Under the pieces are notes generated by a model. The model saw nothing but the letters and a program-made list of their open reading frames with translations. It was not told where the DNA came from and searched no databases. Positions 34,683-46,345 of a DNA stretch of 64,000 nucleotides are shown one piece after another. The DNA is taken from NCBI RefSeq assembly GCF_003597395.2, contig NC_133772.1:143366298-143430297 (forward strand), read 5' to 3'. Source of the stretch: Chelonoidis abingdonii. Lineage: Eukaryota; Chordata; Testudines; Testudinidae. The position numbers and the translations under genes are program-made. Numbering within the stretch: position 1 is the first letter of the stretch; every line of letters starts with the position of its first letter.

Positions 34683-35866
34683 AGATAACTGGCTCCGTGG
34701 ATATGAGGAAAGCGGTGGTAATGATATACCGTGACTTTAGCAAAACTTTTGATATGGTCTCCCACAGTATTCTTGCCAGCAAGTTAAAGAAATAGGGATT
34801 GGATTAATAGACTACAAGGTGGATAGAAAGCTGCCTAGAGATCGTCAGATTCAACAGGTAGTGATCAATGGCTCAATGTCTAGTTGTCAGCCGGTATCAG
34901 GCGGAGTGCCTCAATGGAAGGTCCTGGGGCTGGTTCATTAATGATCTGGATGATGGGACAGATTACACCCTCAGCAAATTCGTGGATGACACTAAGCTGG
35001 GGGAGAGGTAGATACTCTAGAGGGTAGGGATAGGGTTCAGAGCGACCTAGACAAATTGGAGGATTGGGCCAAAAGAAATCTGATGAGGTTCAACAAGGAA
35101 AAGAGAAGATTCCTGGACTTAGGAAGGAAGAATCCCATGCATTGCTACAGACTGGGGACTGAATGGCTAAGCAGCAGTTCTGCAGAAAAGGAGCTGGGAA
35201 TTACAGTGGATAAGAAGCTGGATATGAGTCAACAGTGTGCCCTTGTTGCTAAGAAGGCTAATGGCATATTGTGCTGTATTAGTAGGAGCACTGCCAGCAG
35301 ATTGAAGGAAGTGACTATTCCCCTCTATTCAGCACTGGTGACACCACGCCTGGAATATTGAGTCTAGTTTTAGGCACCCCACTACAGAAAGGATGTGGAC
35401 AAATTGGAAAGTCCAGTGGAGGATATCGAAAAAGATTAGGGGGCTGGGGCACACGACTTATGAGGAGAGGCTGAGGAAACGGTGGTTATTTAGTCTGCAG
35501 AAGAGAAGAGTGAGGGGGGATTTGATAGCAGCCTTCAACTACCTGAAGGGGGGTTCCAAAGAGGATGGAGCTAGGCTGATCTCAGTGGTGGCAGATGACA
35601 AAATAAGGAGCAATGGTCTCAAGTTGCAGTGGGGGAGGTGTAGGATGGATATTAGGAAAAACTATTTTACTAGGAGGGTGGTGAAGCACTGGAATGGGTT
35701 CCCTAGGGAAGTGATGGAATCTCCATCCTTAGAGGTTTTTAAAGTCCCGCTTGACAAAGCCATGGCTGGGATGATTTAGTTGGGGCTGGTCCTGCTTTGA
35801 GCAAAGGGTTGGACTAGATTACCTCCTGGAGTCTTTTCCAACCCTAATCTTCTATGATTCTATGAT
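34683..35866 (+). mobile_element. CR1 LINE 3' half, degenerate ORF2
   Basis: The copy starts in the reverse transcriptase (IYRDFSKTFDMVSH-like) and runs through GSMSS, a FVDDTKL catalytic-box equivalent, and open segments at 35056-35361 ([38 protein letters not shown]) and 35393-35779, with internal stops and small deletions. It ends CTAATCTTCTATGATTCTAT. It is close to the subfamily at 41066-43016. Confidence 0.9.
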
Positions 35867-35995
35867 ATTCACTGTGCCTTCCACCTTATCTCCTCCAGCT
35901 CATTGAAAACAACCTTTCTTGAGTTTTTACAACACATCTGAACTCAGAGGTGTGTGGAGATGAGAATGAATAGAAAGGAAAGGTTAACCAACAAA

Positions 35996-36267
35996 AGTAT
36001 AACTGGGTTCAAAAAATAATTTTATATATTCACAGAGGATAGCTTCATCAATGGCTATTACCCAAGATGGTCAGGGATGCTACCCTATGCTTTAGGTATT
36101 CCTAAACCTCTGACTACCTGAATGTGGGACTGGACCATGGGATGGATCACTCAATAAATTGCTCTGTTTTGTTTTTTCCCTCTGAAGCATCTGGCCCCTG
36201 AGCACTGTTGGAAGAGACTGGTCTAGATGGACCATTGGTCTGACCCGAAATAGGCATTCTTATGTTC
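35996..36267 (+). mobile_element. CR1 LINE 3' end, degraded
   Basis: It contains the region for 'ggttcaaaaa...ataa', TTCATCAATGGCTATTACCC, TGGTCAGGGATGCTACCC, and the end GATGGACCATTGGTCTGACC to GGCATTCTTATGTTC. It matches the copies at 43454-43685 and 58610-59190. Confidence 0.8.
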
Positions 36268-36552
36268 AATACAGTAGTTTACAGAACCTCAGTAATGATT
36301 CAGGTTCACTCTCTGGTGATAGGTCTGGTTGGTTCTTATTTTATTTGAATCAGTTTGCCCTTCCTTAGTGCAAGTGTACATATTCCCATAGCAAAGCAAG
36401 TAACCACTATGGCATGGAGCAATAGCTTCTCTCTCTTATCAATCCTGGAAATAGGTATATGTAGATGAGGTTCTGACCAGAATCAGAACTGTGAAAACAT
36501 GACAAATACGATGGTGTTTCTGGTCCAACAGAAGAGGAAGTTTTAATAATCT

Positions 36553-37731
36553 TATAGATTCATAGATTCATAGACTCTAGGACTGGAAGGGACCTCGAGA
36601 AGTCATCGAGTCCAGTCCCCTGCCCTCATGGCAGGACCAAATACTGCATAGACCATCCCTGATAGACATTTATCTAACCTACTCTTAAATATCTCCAGAG
36701 ATGGAGATTCCACAACCTCCCTAGGCAATTTATTCCAGTGTTTAACTACCCTGACAGTTAGGAACTTTTTCCTAATGTCCAACCTAAATCTCCCTTGCTG
36801 CAGTTTAAGCCCATTGCTTCTTGTTCTATCATTAGAGGCTAAGGTGAACAAGTTTTCTCCCTCCTCCTGATGACACCCTTTTAGATACCTGAAAACTGCT
36901 ATCATGTCCCCTCTCAGTCTTCTCTTTTCCAAACTAAATAAACCCAATTCTTTCAGCCTTCCTTCATAGGTCATGTTCTCAAGACCTTTAATCATTCTTG
37001 TTGCTCTTCTCTGGACCCTCTCCAATTTCTCCACATCTTTCTTGAAATGCGGTGCCCAGAACTGGACACAATACTCCAGTTGAGGCCTAACCAGCGCAGA
37101 GTAGAGCGGAAGAATGACTTCTCGTGTCTTGTTTACAACACACCTGTTAATGCATCCCAGAATCACGTTTGCTTTTTTTGCAACAGTATCACACTGTTGA
37201 CTCATATTTAGCTTGTGGTCCACTATGACCCCTAGATCTCTTTCTGCCATACTCCTTCCTAGACAGTCTCTTCCCATTCTGTATGTGTGAAACTGATTGT
37301 TCCTTCCTAAGTGGAGCACTTTGCATTTGTCTTTATTGAACTTCATCCGGTTTACCTCAGACCATTTCTCCAATTTGTCCAGATCATTTTGAATTTTGAC
37401 CCTGTCCTCCAAAGCAGTTAGTATCCCTCCCAGTTTGGTATCGTCTGCAAACTTAATAAGCGTACTTTCTATGCCAACATCTAAGTCGTTGATGAAGATA
37501 TTGAACAGAGCCGGTCCCAAAACAGACCCCTGCGGAACCCCACTTGTTATACCTTTCCAGCAGGATTGGGAGCCATTAATAACTACTCTCTGAGTACGGT
37601 TATCCAGCCAGTTATGCACCCACCTTATAGTAGCCCCATCTAAATTGTATTTGCCTAGTTTATCGATAAGGATATCGTGTGAGACCGTATCAAATGCCTT
37701 ACTAAAGTCTAGGTATACCACATCCACATCT
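36553..37731 (-). mobile_element. CR1 LINE 3' part with a 374-codon open frame
   Basis: On the minus strand the element is 5'-truncated at about 37731 and ends in GTCTATGAATCTATGAATCT. The uninterrupted frame at 36603-37727 covers the middle of the reverse transcriptase onward: VVYLDFSKAFDTVSHD, GVPQGSVLGPALFNIFINDL, the catalytic box KFADDTKLGG, then EKWSEVNRMKFNKDKC, DLGVIVDHKLNMSQQCD, LEYCVQFWAP and HWNKLPREVVESPSLEIFK. Fingers and endonuclease are absent, so it cannot be an active enzyme. The lack of stops over 374 codons suggests a fairly young insertion. It is in the same orientation as MDGA2, ending about 490 bp downstream of the microexon. Confidence 0.95.
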
Positions 37732-38220
37732 TAGAAGAGTGTCTTTTCTTTCAAGATTATTAGCCAAATTTTGCAAATGTAGGAAGTTTGCATGTGGAGC
37801 TACATACTCAAGTATTTATGTATTTGTGCAAATTACACTGACGAATCCATAGCTTCACCCACTCATTTACATTCACTTTCTCCTTCCATTGTTAATCAAG
37901 GACCATTTGGAGGACATATGCACCTTTTCCTTAGGGATTATTCATTAGTTTCAGACACAGGGGAAGGGGTTCATCCAGCAGCTGTAATCTTCTCTTGACC
38001 TGAGTACTGTCTGTTTAGCAACTGGAAATTAAAAAAAGTTCCAGTCTCCAACCGCAAGCGAGTGCAGTCCTATGTGATAGACTTAAAATGGACCTTATGG
38101 AATCCATGGACTATAGCTGAAAATGAAATGCTGCCCATTTATTGCATAACCATGAAGCACCAATTAATACAAAGCTAATTCTTCCAATGATGAAGTGTAG
38201 CAAAGGATAAAAATACTTAC

Positions 38221-38241
38221 TTAAGTGAGGATTGACTGGAG
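38221..38241 (-). CDS. MDGA2: MDGA2 21-nt microexon linking FNIII and MAM domains
   Basis: Read on the minus strand, a strong pyrimidine tract (TTCTTTTCTGTCTTTCTTCC) ends in AG. It is followed by 21 nt and then a consensus donor GTAAGT. With the G that ends the upstream exon and the GA that opens the next, it encodes APVNPHLR. That is the linker I remember in MDGA2 between the FNIII domain and the MAM start EFHCGFEDG. It begins with two bases of a split Ala codon and ends with one base of Arg, so its phase is exactly that of the gap. As 21 is a multiple of three, skipping it keeps the frame and makes a protein seven residues shorter. Start and end are fixed by AG and GT. Two CR1 copies and the long introns on each side leave it isolated. 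Confidence 0.9.
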   Translation of the reverse strand, partial: LQSILT

Positions 38242-41065
38242 CTGGAAGAAAGACAGAAAAGAACACATTTAATGTCGTTTGAAAGCCTTTTTAAAAGCAG
38301 TTCTCTATTCATCCTACATCTTCCCCTGCGGGCTGTCTAAGAACACTGATGATCGCATACGGCGAGGGTCAGCACCACAGCCACCGTCCTGCTCTTTAAC
38401 TATCTAAAGACATCGGCAGTGAGTAATGGGAGACAGCCCTTCCTTCCAGGGATGAGCATGCTCCTCCCCATCGCGCACAGTCAGGCATCAAACTAGACCC
38501 TCACACCTATTTTAAGGAAGAATGCTGCTGTCCAACTAACAGCAGGCTGATGTCCTATTGCTGAAGCCAACACATGACAGAAAATGGGTAAAACTGAGTG
38601 TGCAAAGGGTTCACGTTAGACTCTGTTCATCCCTGAATGTGGGGTCCTAGTGGCGCACTGGATTACAGGGAATTTCACCTGTCACGAATCCATTCTCATG
38701 TGTTTAAAAATGGTGCCATGTTAAATGTCAACAGCCTAAATCACACTTCCCATCTTACACTGGTTCAGGTTTCTTTAATGCAGGGCGTACAGCGAGGGGG
38801 GTCAGGCTCCCCCCAGCTGCTGACCAGAGCTGGGTGGCACAGCAGCAGAGACCCTTCCCGGCAGGCATGACGGAGGGGCAGCCAGGGCTGGTATTGCAAC
38901 CCTGTGTGCACCCCCACACACTTTGCAGTGCTTTAACTGCCATGGGCAATAGGCACCCCCAGCCTCTGGGAGGAGTGGAGCAGGGGGCACTGGGCATCCC
39001 AGCCTCCAGGAGGGTTCAGAAGATTGGATCTGGGCTTTTGATGCTTCCTGGGGAAGTGGAGACGCAGATGGAGCATGCGGTCAAGGGCTCCCAGAACTGC
39101 CCGGTCCCTCCTGGGGATGCTGTCCGTCAGCCTGACCATCTCTCGATGTGAGACCATGGGGTCGAGTGTGGGGCAGGGAGACTGCAGGACTCGGGGATGG
39201 GGGTAGAAAGAGTGTGAGGCTAGGTGTGAGATAGCAGGAGGAGAGTGTGTAGCTGTGGGTGCAGAGAGGACAGCATGCGTTTTTGATGCAGAGGCAGCAT
39301 GAGGGAGCTCGGGGCTGCGGGGAGGGATGAGTGTGGGGCTGGGGAGAGCTGAGAACTCTAGGTCCCCTCCTTAGAGAAATTTCAGTTGTGCCCGTATTTA
39401 AATGAAGTTTTATGTCAGAAAAACACGTTGGGAAACAGAACTCGTAGCATTCCCAAAAGCATCCATCTGACTTTCAAACAATAGCAGGGGTACATGCAGA
39501 ATTTCTATGTAGTCAAAGACAAAGTAATATAAATCAAGTATTGTGTTCTAAAAACCAGTACACGACACTTCTAGGTTTATCACTGTTCACTAGTTACATT
39601 ATATACTCACCTTTAAAACAAATAAAATACAGTTGAAATGTATGATCCCAGTGTCCTCTCTATGATCTTCCAGGTACAATATATGCATATCAGAGAAGGT
39701 TTATAAACTTGGAAGGTTAAGGCAGTAATTTTATAAAATATTACAGTAATTACTCTGCTAATCCCCACAGATCCAAAGTAGGATGATAAGGCACAGAGAT
39801 TTTAAGTCTCAGAGAATGGTAGATAAACTTGGTTGTGTGATTCAAGATCTGGTGTGTAATTGCTTTGAACGCCTTTGGATCCATATCCCTTTTCCCATCT
39901 ATAATTCGACAATTCCGCAATGTCATATTTTTAATGGAGTAGGGATGAAATTCACCCCTGCTGAGAGGGTCAGCACCATGCCTGGGCATCACTGAAGACC
40001 TCAAAACAAGGCTGAAGTGGGAATTAGATGGTGCATAGGCCATGTGCTGGCCACGCGCACAGGAGAGGATTTCAGCCGCGTTATTTAGGAAACAGAGACC
40101 TGTTCTTGTAATCATGAGGGATTGTAGTTTAGGACCGGAATCAGAAAGGGACAATTATCTAAAGAAACTCTGCAATCTAATTCTGGCTCCAAACAACGTT
40201 TGATGAAACCCTGTAACCCTACTGTACTGTAGATCTGCAGATGAAGGCTTTGTTAATAACAGACTTCTACCCAATTATTACTCCATGTGTTGATACTACT
40301 AGTCACCTGCTCTGTTTATGGACATACACACTTTGCGTCTGACCTTCCCTCATGAGTTATACTTAGCTGCACATTCAACTTGACATTTTAAAAAAACCCT
40401 CCATTTAGTAGCTCTGCCATTTTAGCTCACTCTACCTAAAAGAATGATCTGTGATTTGCCAGAGGAACTTAGTTGTTAACTTCCATTAGCTAACCTCACA
40501 TGCATTTGTTAAAAAGAAAAAAATTACCTTTCACTCTTCAAGAAACATTCATTTTGTGTGCTTCTTGAGTGGTTGAACTCAGAATTAGCTGAAATTGCTA
40601 GAAACTGCATTTAGTGAGCTTGCGTTGTAATTGTACAGAGAAGCTTTTATAGAAACTATCATTAATGGGTCACCTTGAGCCACGCTAGTCAGACTGCTCA
40701 GAGTACAGCAACCAGACCGAAAAGGGCTGGCTGCCAAGCAAGTGTCAGTTCAGACTGATTGACAAAAGCAGAATAACCAATTAAGCTATGGTTGGGTTGG
40801 ACTTATTTACACATGGTGAACTGACAAAAAAGTTCTTTCCTAAGTAATGCAGCAAGGAGCTATAAAACAGGGGCAAATGATTCTCAAAGTATCATTTCTG
40901 AAAGGTCAGGTTGCTGTGTGAGCCAGAAGTAGTACGTAAAATTAGCCATGAAAGGAAACTAATGGATGACTGAAGGGCTACATTCCTGAGGTTGAGTTTG
41001 AAATGTCTAGAAAATCTTTAAAGTTCAGAGTTATATCCGTTCTTCGGTGAAATCTTCTGTGAGCT

Positions 41066-43016
41066 TAAACTCAAAAAGGAAGCTTACAAGAAGTGGCAAT
41101 TTGGACATTAGGGACACCAGATGACTAGGGAGGAGTATAAAATATTGCTAGAGCATTTAGGGGTGTAATCAGGAAGGCCAAGGCACAATTAGAGTTGTAG
41201 CTAGCAAGGAATGGGAAGGGTAACAAGAAGGGCTTCTACAGGTATATTAGCAACAAGAAGGTGGTCAGGGAAAGTGTGGGGCCCTCACTGAATGGGAGAG
41301 GCAACATAGTGACAGAAAATGAGGTACTCAATGCTTTTTTGCCTCAGTCTTCACAGACAAGGGCAGCTCCTAGACTGCTGCACTGGGCAGCACAGTATGG
41401 GGAGGAGGTGGGCAGCCCTCAGTGGTGAAAGAACAGGATAAGGACTATTTAGAAAAACTGGACGTGCACAAGTCTAGGGTCCAGCTCTAATGCATCCAAG
41501 GGTGCTGAGGGAGTTGGCTGATGTGGTTGCAGAGCCACTGGCCAGTATCTTTGCAAATTTGTGGTGATTGAGGCAGGTCCCGGACAACTGGAAAAAGGCA
41601 AATATACTGCCCATCTTTAAAAAAGGGAAGAAAGAGAACCCAGGGAACTGCAGACCAGTCAGCCTCACTTCCGTCCCCATTAAAATCATAGAGCAGGTCC
41701 TCAAGGAAACCATTTTGAAGCACTTAGAGGAGAGGAAGGTGATCAGGAACAGTCAACATGGATTCACCAAGGGCAAGTCATGCCTGACCAACCTGACTGC
41801 ATCTATGATGAAATAACTGGCTCTGTGGATATGGGGGAAGCGGTGGATGTGATATATCTTGAGTTTAGCAAAGCTTTTGATACAGTCTCCCACAGTATTT
41901 TTTCCCAGCAAGTTAAAGAAGTATGGACTGGATGAACGGACTATAAAGTGGATAGAAAGCTGGTTAGATTATCAGGCTCAACAGGTAGTGATCAACAGCT
42001 CGATGTCTATTTGGCAGCTGGTATCAAGCAGAGTGCCCCAGGGGTGGGTCATGGGGCTGGTTTTGTTCAACAACTTTATCAATTATCTGGATGATGGGAT
42101 TAATTGCACCTTCAGCAAGTTCACAGATGACACTAAACTGGGGGAAGAGGTAGATATGCTGCAGGATAGGGATAGGGTCCAGAGTGACCTAGACAAATTG
42201 AAGGATTGGGCCAAAAGAAATCTGATGAGGTTCAACAAGGAAAAGTGCAGAGTCCTGCACTTAGGAAGGAAGAATCACATGCACTGCTACAGACTAGGGA
42301 CTGACTGGCTAAGCAGAAGTTCTGCAGAAAAGGACCTAGGGATTACAGTGGATGAGAAGCTGGATATGAGTCAGCAGTGTGCCCTTGTTGCCAACAAGGC
42401 CAACAGCATATTGGGCTGTATTAGCAGGAGCATTGCCAGCAGATTGAGGGAAGTGATTATTCTCCTCTATTCAGCACTGGTGAGGTCACACCTGGAGTAC
42501 TGCGTCCAGTTTTGGTCCCTGCACTACAGAAGGGATGTGGACAAGCTGGAGGGAGCCCAGCAGAGGGCAATGAAAATGATTAGGGGGCTGGGGCACATGA
42601 CTTACAAGGAGAGGCTGAGGGAACTGGGCTTATTTGGTCTGCAGAAGAGAAGAATGAGGGGGGACTTGATAGCAGCCTTCAAGTACCTGAAGGGGGCGAG
42701 GTTCCAAAGAGCATGTAGCTCAGCTGTTCTCAGTGGTAGGAGATGACAGAACATGGAGTAATGGTCTCAAGTTGCAGTGGGGGAGGTCTAGGTTGGATAT
42801 TAGGAAAAACTATTTCCCTAGAAGGATGGTGAAGCACTGGAATGGTTCCATAGGAAGGTGGTGGAATCTCCACCTTTAGAGGTTTTTAGGGCCCAGCTTG
42901 AGAAAGCCTTGGCTGGGATAATTTTGCTAGTGTTGGTCCTGCTTTGAGCAGGGGATTGGACTGGATGTCCTCCTGAGGTCTCTTCCTACCCTAATATTCT
43001 ATGATTGTGAGATTCT
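41066..43016 (+). mobile_element. CR1 LINE copy with broken ORF2 (RT region)
   Basis: The copy begins in the region between endonuclease and reverse transcriptase (YKKW/AFRGVIRKAKAQLEL-like, then FYRYISNKKVVRESVG). The reverse transcriptase is split: 41568-41816 (VPDNWKKANILPIFKKGKK, CRPVSLTSVPIKIIE, SQHGFTKGKSCLTNL), then 41859-42746. The latter includes KKYGLDERTIKWIESWLD, SRVPQGWVMGLVLFNNFIN, a FTDDTKL catalytic-box equivalent, LREVIILLYSALVRSHLEYC and HMTYKERLRELGLFGLQKRR. One frame shift and a stop separate the pieces. The end is CTAATATTCTATGATTG. It is about 2 kb, dead and antisense to MDGA2. Confidence 0.93.
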
Positions 43017-43453
43017 AGTCAGTTCATCCTGACTCTAGCTCATCTGACTGTTTTATGCAGAAAGCGTTCTCAGAACAGAAAGAATTGTTATAAAGCTATT
43101 GGACTCTGCTGGGTCCACTTTGTCTGTTTTGTTAGCTTTTTACCTCAGCATGTGGGGCATAAACCACACGTTCATTTTGAGACCTTATTTCTGGTAATCC
43201 TTGTCCATGTAGATTACACCACACAAACCTTGTCAGAGAGCTCTGTTATGCTCTTATCTTTTATTCTTAGTAAAAAAAAAAAAAAATCCCTTTCACATTC
43301 AATGGGTGATTCTCTCTCATTATAAAACCTATCTAAAAACCTATTTAAATTTACCACAAATTCTTCCAAAATTGAAAACTTGATTAAGGAACAATTGAGG
43401 TGCCCTTATGTGCTAGTCCAAAGAATACATAAAATTAAACTCATTACCAGGGG

Positions 43454-43685
43454 ATGTTGTGAAGACTAAAAGTATAATTGAGTTTTCAAAAAAGAACGGG
43501 ATAAGTTCATGGAGGACAGGTCCATCAATGGCTACTAGCCCATGATGGTCAGGGATGCAACCCCATGCTCAATTAATTGCCCTGTTCTGCTCATTCCCTC
43601 TGCTGCACATAGCATTGGCTACTCTCGGAAGACAGTTTACTGGGCTAGATGCACCACTGGTCTGACCCAGTATGGCTGTTCTTAG
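43454..43685 (+). mobile_element. CR1 LINE 3' end
   Basis: The segment has GGGATAAGTTCATGGAGGAC, GGTCCATCAATGGCTACTAG, TGGGCTAGATGCACCACTGG and TCTGACCCAGTATGGCTGTT. It is a 5'-truncated copy of the '...SINGY' type. Confidence 0.85.
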
Positions 43686-43789
43686 ACATCTCATTAAAAA
43701 AACAAACAATTTTGTACGTCAATAGCTAAGCTTAAATATACTATACTTTCAGCTGTCTGATTATATTTTTTATTATTGGTATGATAATT

Positions 43790-44215
43790 AGAGCTTGGTG
43801 GGAAACAGTTTCCCCATCCTATGAAATTTTTTGAGATATCGGAAAAAATGTCCATCCAAAACTGGGACAAAAAGTCTAAATCTTCATATTTTTTGGAAAC
43901 CAAAAATCTTAACAAAGTTTTGGTTCAGGTCAATCAAAATGTTTGGTTTTGATTTAGACTTCTCTCTCTCTCTTTTTTTTTTAAACATGGTTTAGTCTAA
44001 ATTTACTAAATTTTTAAAATGAAAAGTTGTTTCAGCTCAAACCTTCAAAACTTCCCAATTTAAAAATGTGGAAATGAGATTTTACCCAAAAACTTTTCCA
44101 GTAGGGACATTAATTGAAATGGATCCTGTTCTGCAAAAAGGTGGTTGTTGGTTTTTTGTGACAAACGCATTTTTCAGTGAAAAAATGGTTTGTTGAAAAT
44201 TTCCTGATCGGCTCT
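43790..44215. repeat. AT-rich degenerate repeat
   Basis: The stretch is dense in AAAATTTT/GAAAAATG words with short CT and T runs. It resembles 8400-8640 and 48785-49155. It also has TTTTGTGACAAACGCATTTT and GAAAATTTCCTGATCGGC. Confidence 0.4.
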
Positions 44216-46057
44216 TATTACAATAGTGCATAAAGGACCCAATCAAGATGAGGAACTGATAATATTAGGCAATACACACACACATGGTTAGAGAGAGCCC
44301 TTGCTCCAAAGAACATGCAATCTAAATAGGAAACACAAACAAAAGGAGAAAGGAAATGTTAAGCCAATTAAGCTAAGAGACACAAAAGAAACCAGGGCTG
44401 GGTGATGATCCGGCCTATTAATTGTGACACCTAACTTAACATGCTGTTTTAAACACACACCCGTGTCCTGGAATGTTCTGTTTGCGCATCCCCAAAATGG
44501 CCTGAGTTTTGTGCTATAGTGCTGCTAATCTTTTTATATAAGGTCCCTATCCTGCAACTGGATCCATGAGGCTGGATCTTTGTACCCATCTGGGGTCTGA
44601 TCTGATCTCAGGATCAAGGTGTGGAATAGTGATATACTTTTCTAACTTACAGAAAAGTCGTTATTTTTTTTTAAATTAACATCAATCCTATGAAAATATA
44701 AGTGTTGTAGTAGTCATTGACAGCTTCACATGGCAGACCATTCCTCTTCTGTACAGGTGTATCAAGAGTCCCAGTCTATAGACTGTGAAGAAATACTGCC
44801 CATTGCTTTTGGAGTGGTAAGAAGCAGCTCAGTTTGCAACTTTAATTACTGCTTAAGATTTTTTTTTTTATATAGGAAGATCTATAAGGAAAGTTTGTGT
44901 TCAGATTTGAAATGGAGTAACTGAACATTCAGAGATTTTATAGTCGCCTTTTACTATACTAGCCTACATAGATTTATGTCAAATGATGATGATGATGATT
45001 TTTAAAATTGTCACTATAAGACATATTTGTACTGCACTAGCCGACACAGTCGATTAGTGCTATTTAAATTGATGTGATTCTGTTTACTTGGTGCACTGAA
45101 TGTTCTCTTGCAGAATAATACATGCATCTAATAAGTGATTCGTCAAGCGTTAGTTGACTGTAATCATGATGTCATTCATACTATGCTGATTTTTCCTTTC
45201 TTCATGACACAGTGTAGAGAAGGTAGAAAACCAAGCATGTGTATACGCTTTTGATTGATAGTATTCAGATACCTAGTGTGTTTTCCCTTTTTTGTCTACG
45301 CCCAAAAATATGTGTTAGGAAAACACTTTACTGAGATTTTCCTAATTATACAGTTTCCACATTTCAGACATTCATTCAAACAGCTCCTAACAGATAAGCT
45401 CATTGAAAGTTTCACGTGTTTGTATCTGAGCAATGTAAATGTTAATCTGCAGTTGCTGGTTTCATTCACGCTGTGCTGTGCTCTGGAACATTCCCATATT
45501 AGATTAACTTCATATTACTTGATAGTAAATAAAGAAGTCACCAGAATATGTTCAGATTCCAATGCATTCGTTATAGCCACGAAGAACTGTGACACATCTT
45601 GGGCATTTGTATATGAAATGCAGATTTTCACTGTTTAATATTTTAAATGGTAAAAGACATCAAGAAATGCCACATCAACAGATATAAATATGAAAAATAT
45701 TAATCTCAATATATTTCCATACAGTTATTCCAGTTGTTCAGCAATGAACTTGCTGACGGGGATAGCTTTCAATGGTAAATTCACTGATAGTGCTAGCTTT
45801 CAAGGCCAGAGATCCAACTCATAATGAGGAAATTTCATCTGTAAAAATTATGTTATACTTCATTTCCTGCAGACCTGTACAAATGTGTGGATTTGGGAGT
45901 TATAAAGCAGCTGAGAAACTGTGGGTGGAAATTTTATGATGAACTGCATTATTTTGAATGGGAATATTTTGAAAACCCAGGAAAATTATGAATACTTAGC
46001 ATAAAATACTCTTTGGGCTAGATCTCCAGCTCGTGCAAACCAGCATAGCTTCACTAA

Positions 46058-46345
46058 GGGCTGGTCTTCATTACTGGGAGATCGACACTGTTGCAACCGC
46101 TGCAGCAGGGATTGATTTAGCAGGTCTAGTGAAGACCCACTAAATTGACAGCAGAGTGCTCTCTGGTTGACCTCGGTACTCCAGCTCTCTGAGTAAGGGA
46201 AGTCGACTGGAGAGCATCTCTTGTCGATTCAGTGCGGTGGAGACACCGGGTAAACTGACCTAAGCTATGTTGACTCCACCTACATTACTCACTTAGCTGG
46301 AGTGGCGTAACTTAGGTCGACTTACCCCTGTAGTGAAGACAAGCC
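46058..46345. mobile_element. MITE with terminal inverted repeats
   Basis: The start GGGCTGGTCTTCATTACTGG and the end CTGTAGTGAAGACAAGCC are inverted repeats. Inside are ATCGACACTGTTGCAACCGC, a short palindrome around GCAGGTCTAGTGAAGACCC, and GTCGACTTACCCCTGTAGTG. It is about 290 bp with no coding sequence. No clear target duplication is visible, so the superfamily is not assigned. Confidence 0.65.

Larger units (their letters stand above)
22619..38220 (-). other. MDGA2: MDGA2 intron (15.6 kb)
   Basis: This intron runs from the microexon donor GTAAGT to the acceptor of the first MAM exon. The recognised contents are a solo LTR (23478-24348), tRNA-like SINE pieces (24600-24800), two related repeats (25748-25925 and 28972-29292), a Tigger-like MITE (29766-30179) and the CR1 cluster (30188-37731). 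Nothing identifiable was seen at 22619-23470, 24810-25740 and 25930-28890, including the 140-codon open frame at 25958-26380. Confidence 0.8.

Noticed and set aside
38760..39360. GC-rich block as CpG-island promoter or gene
   Set aside because: Overlapping open frames on both strands, no splice context, only modest CpG. It looks like GC-rich repeat or intronic sequence.
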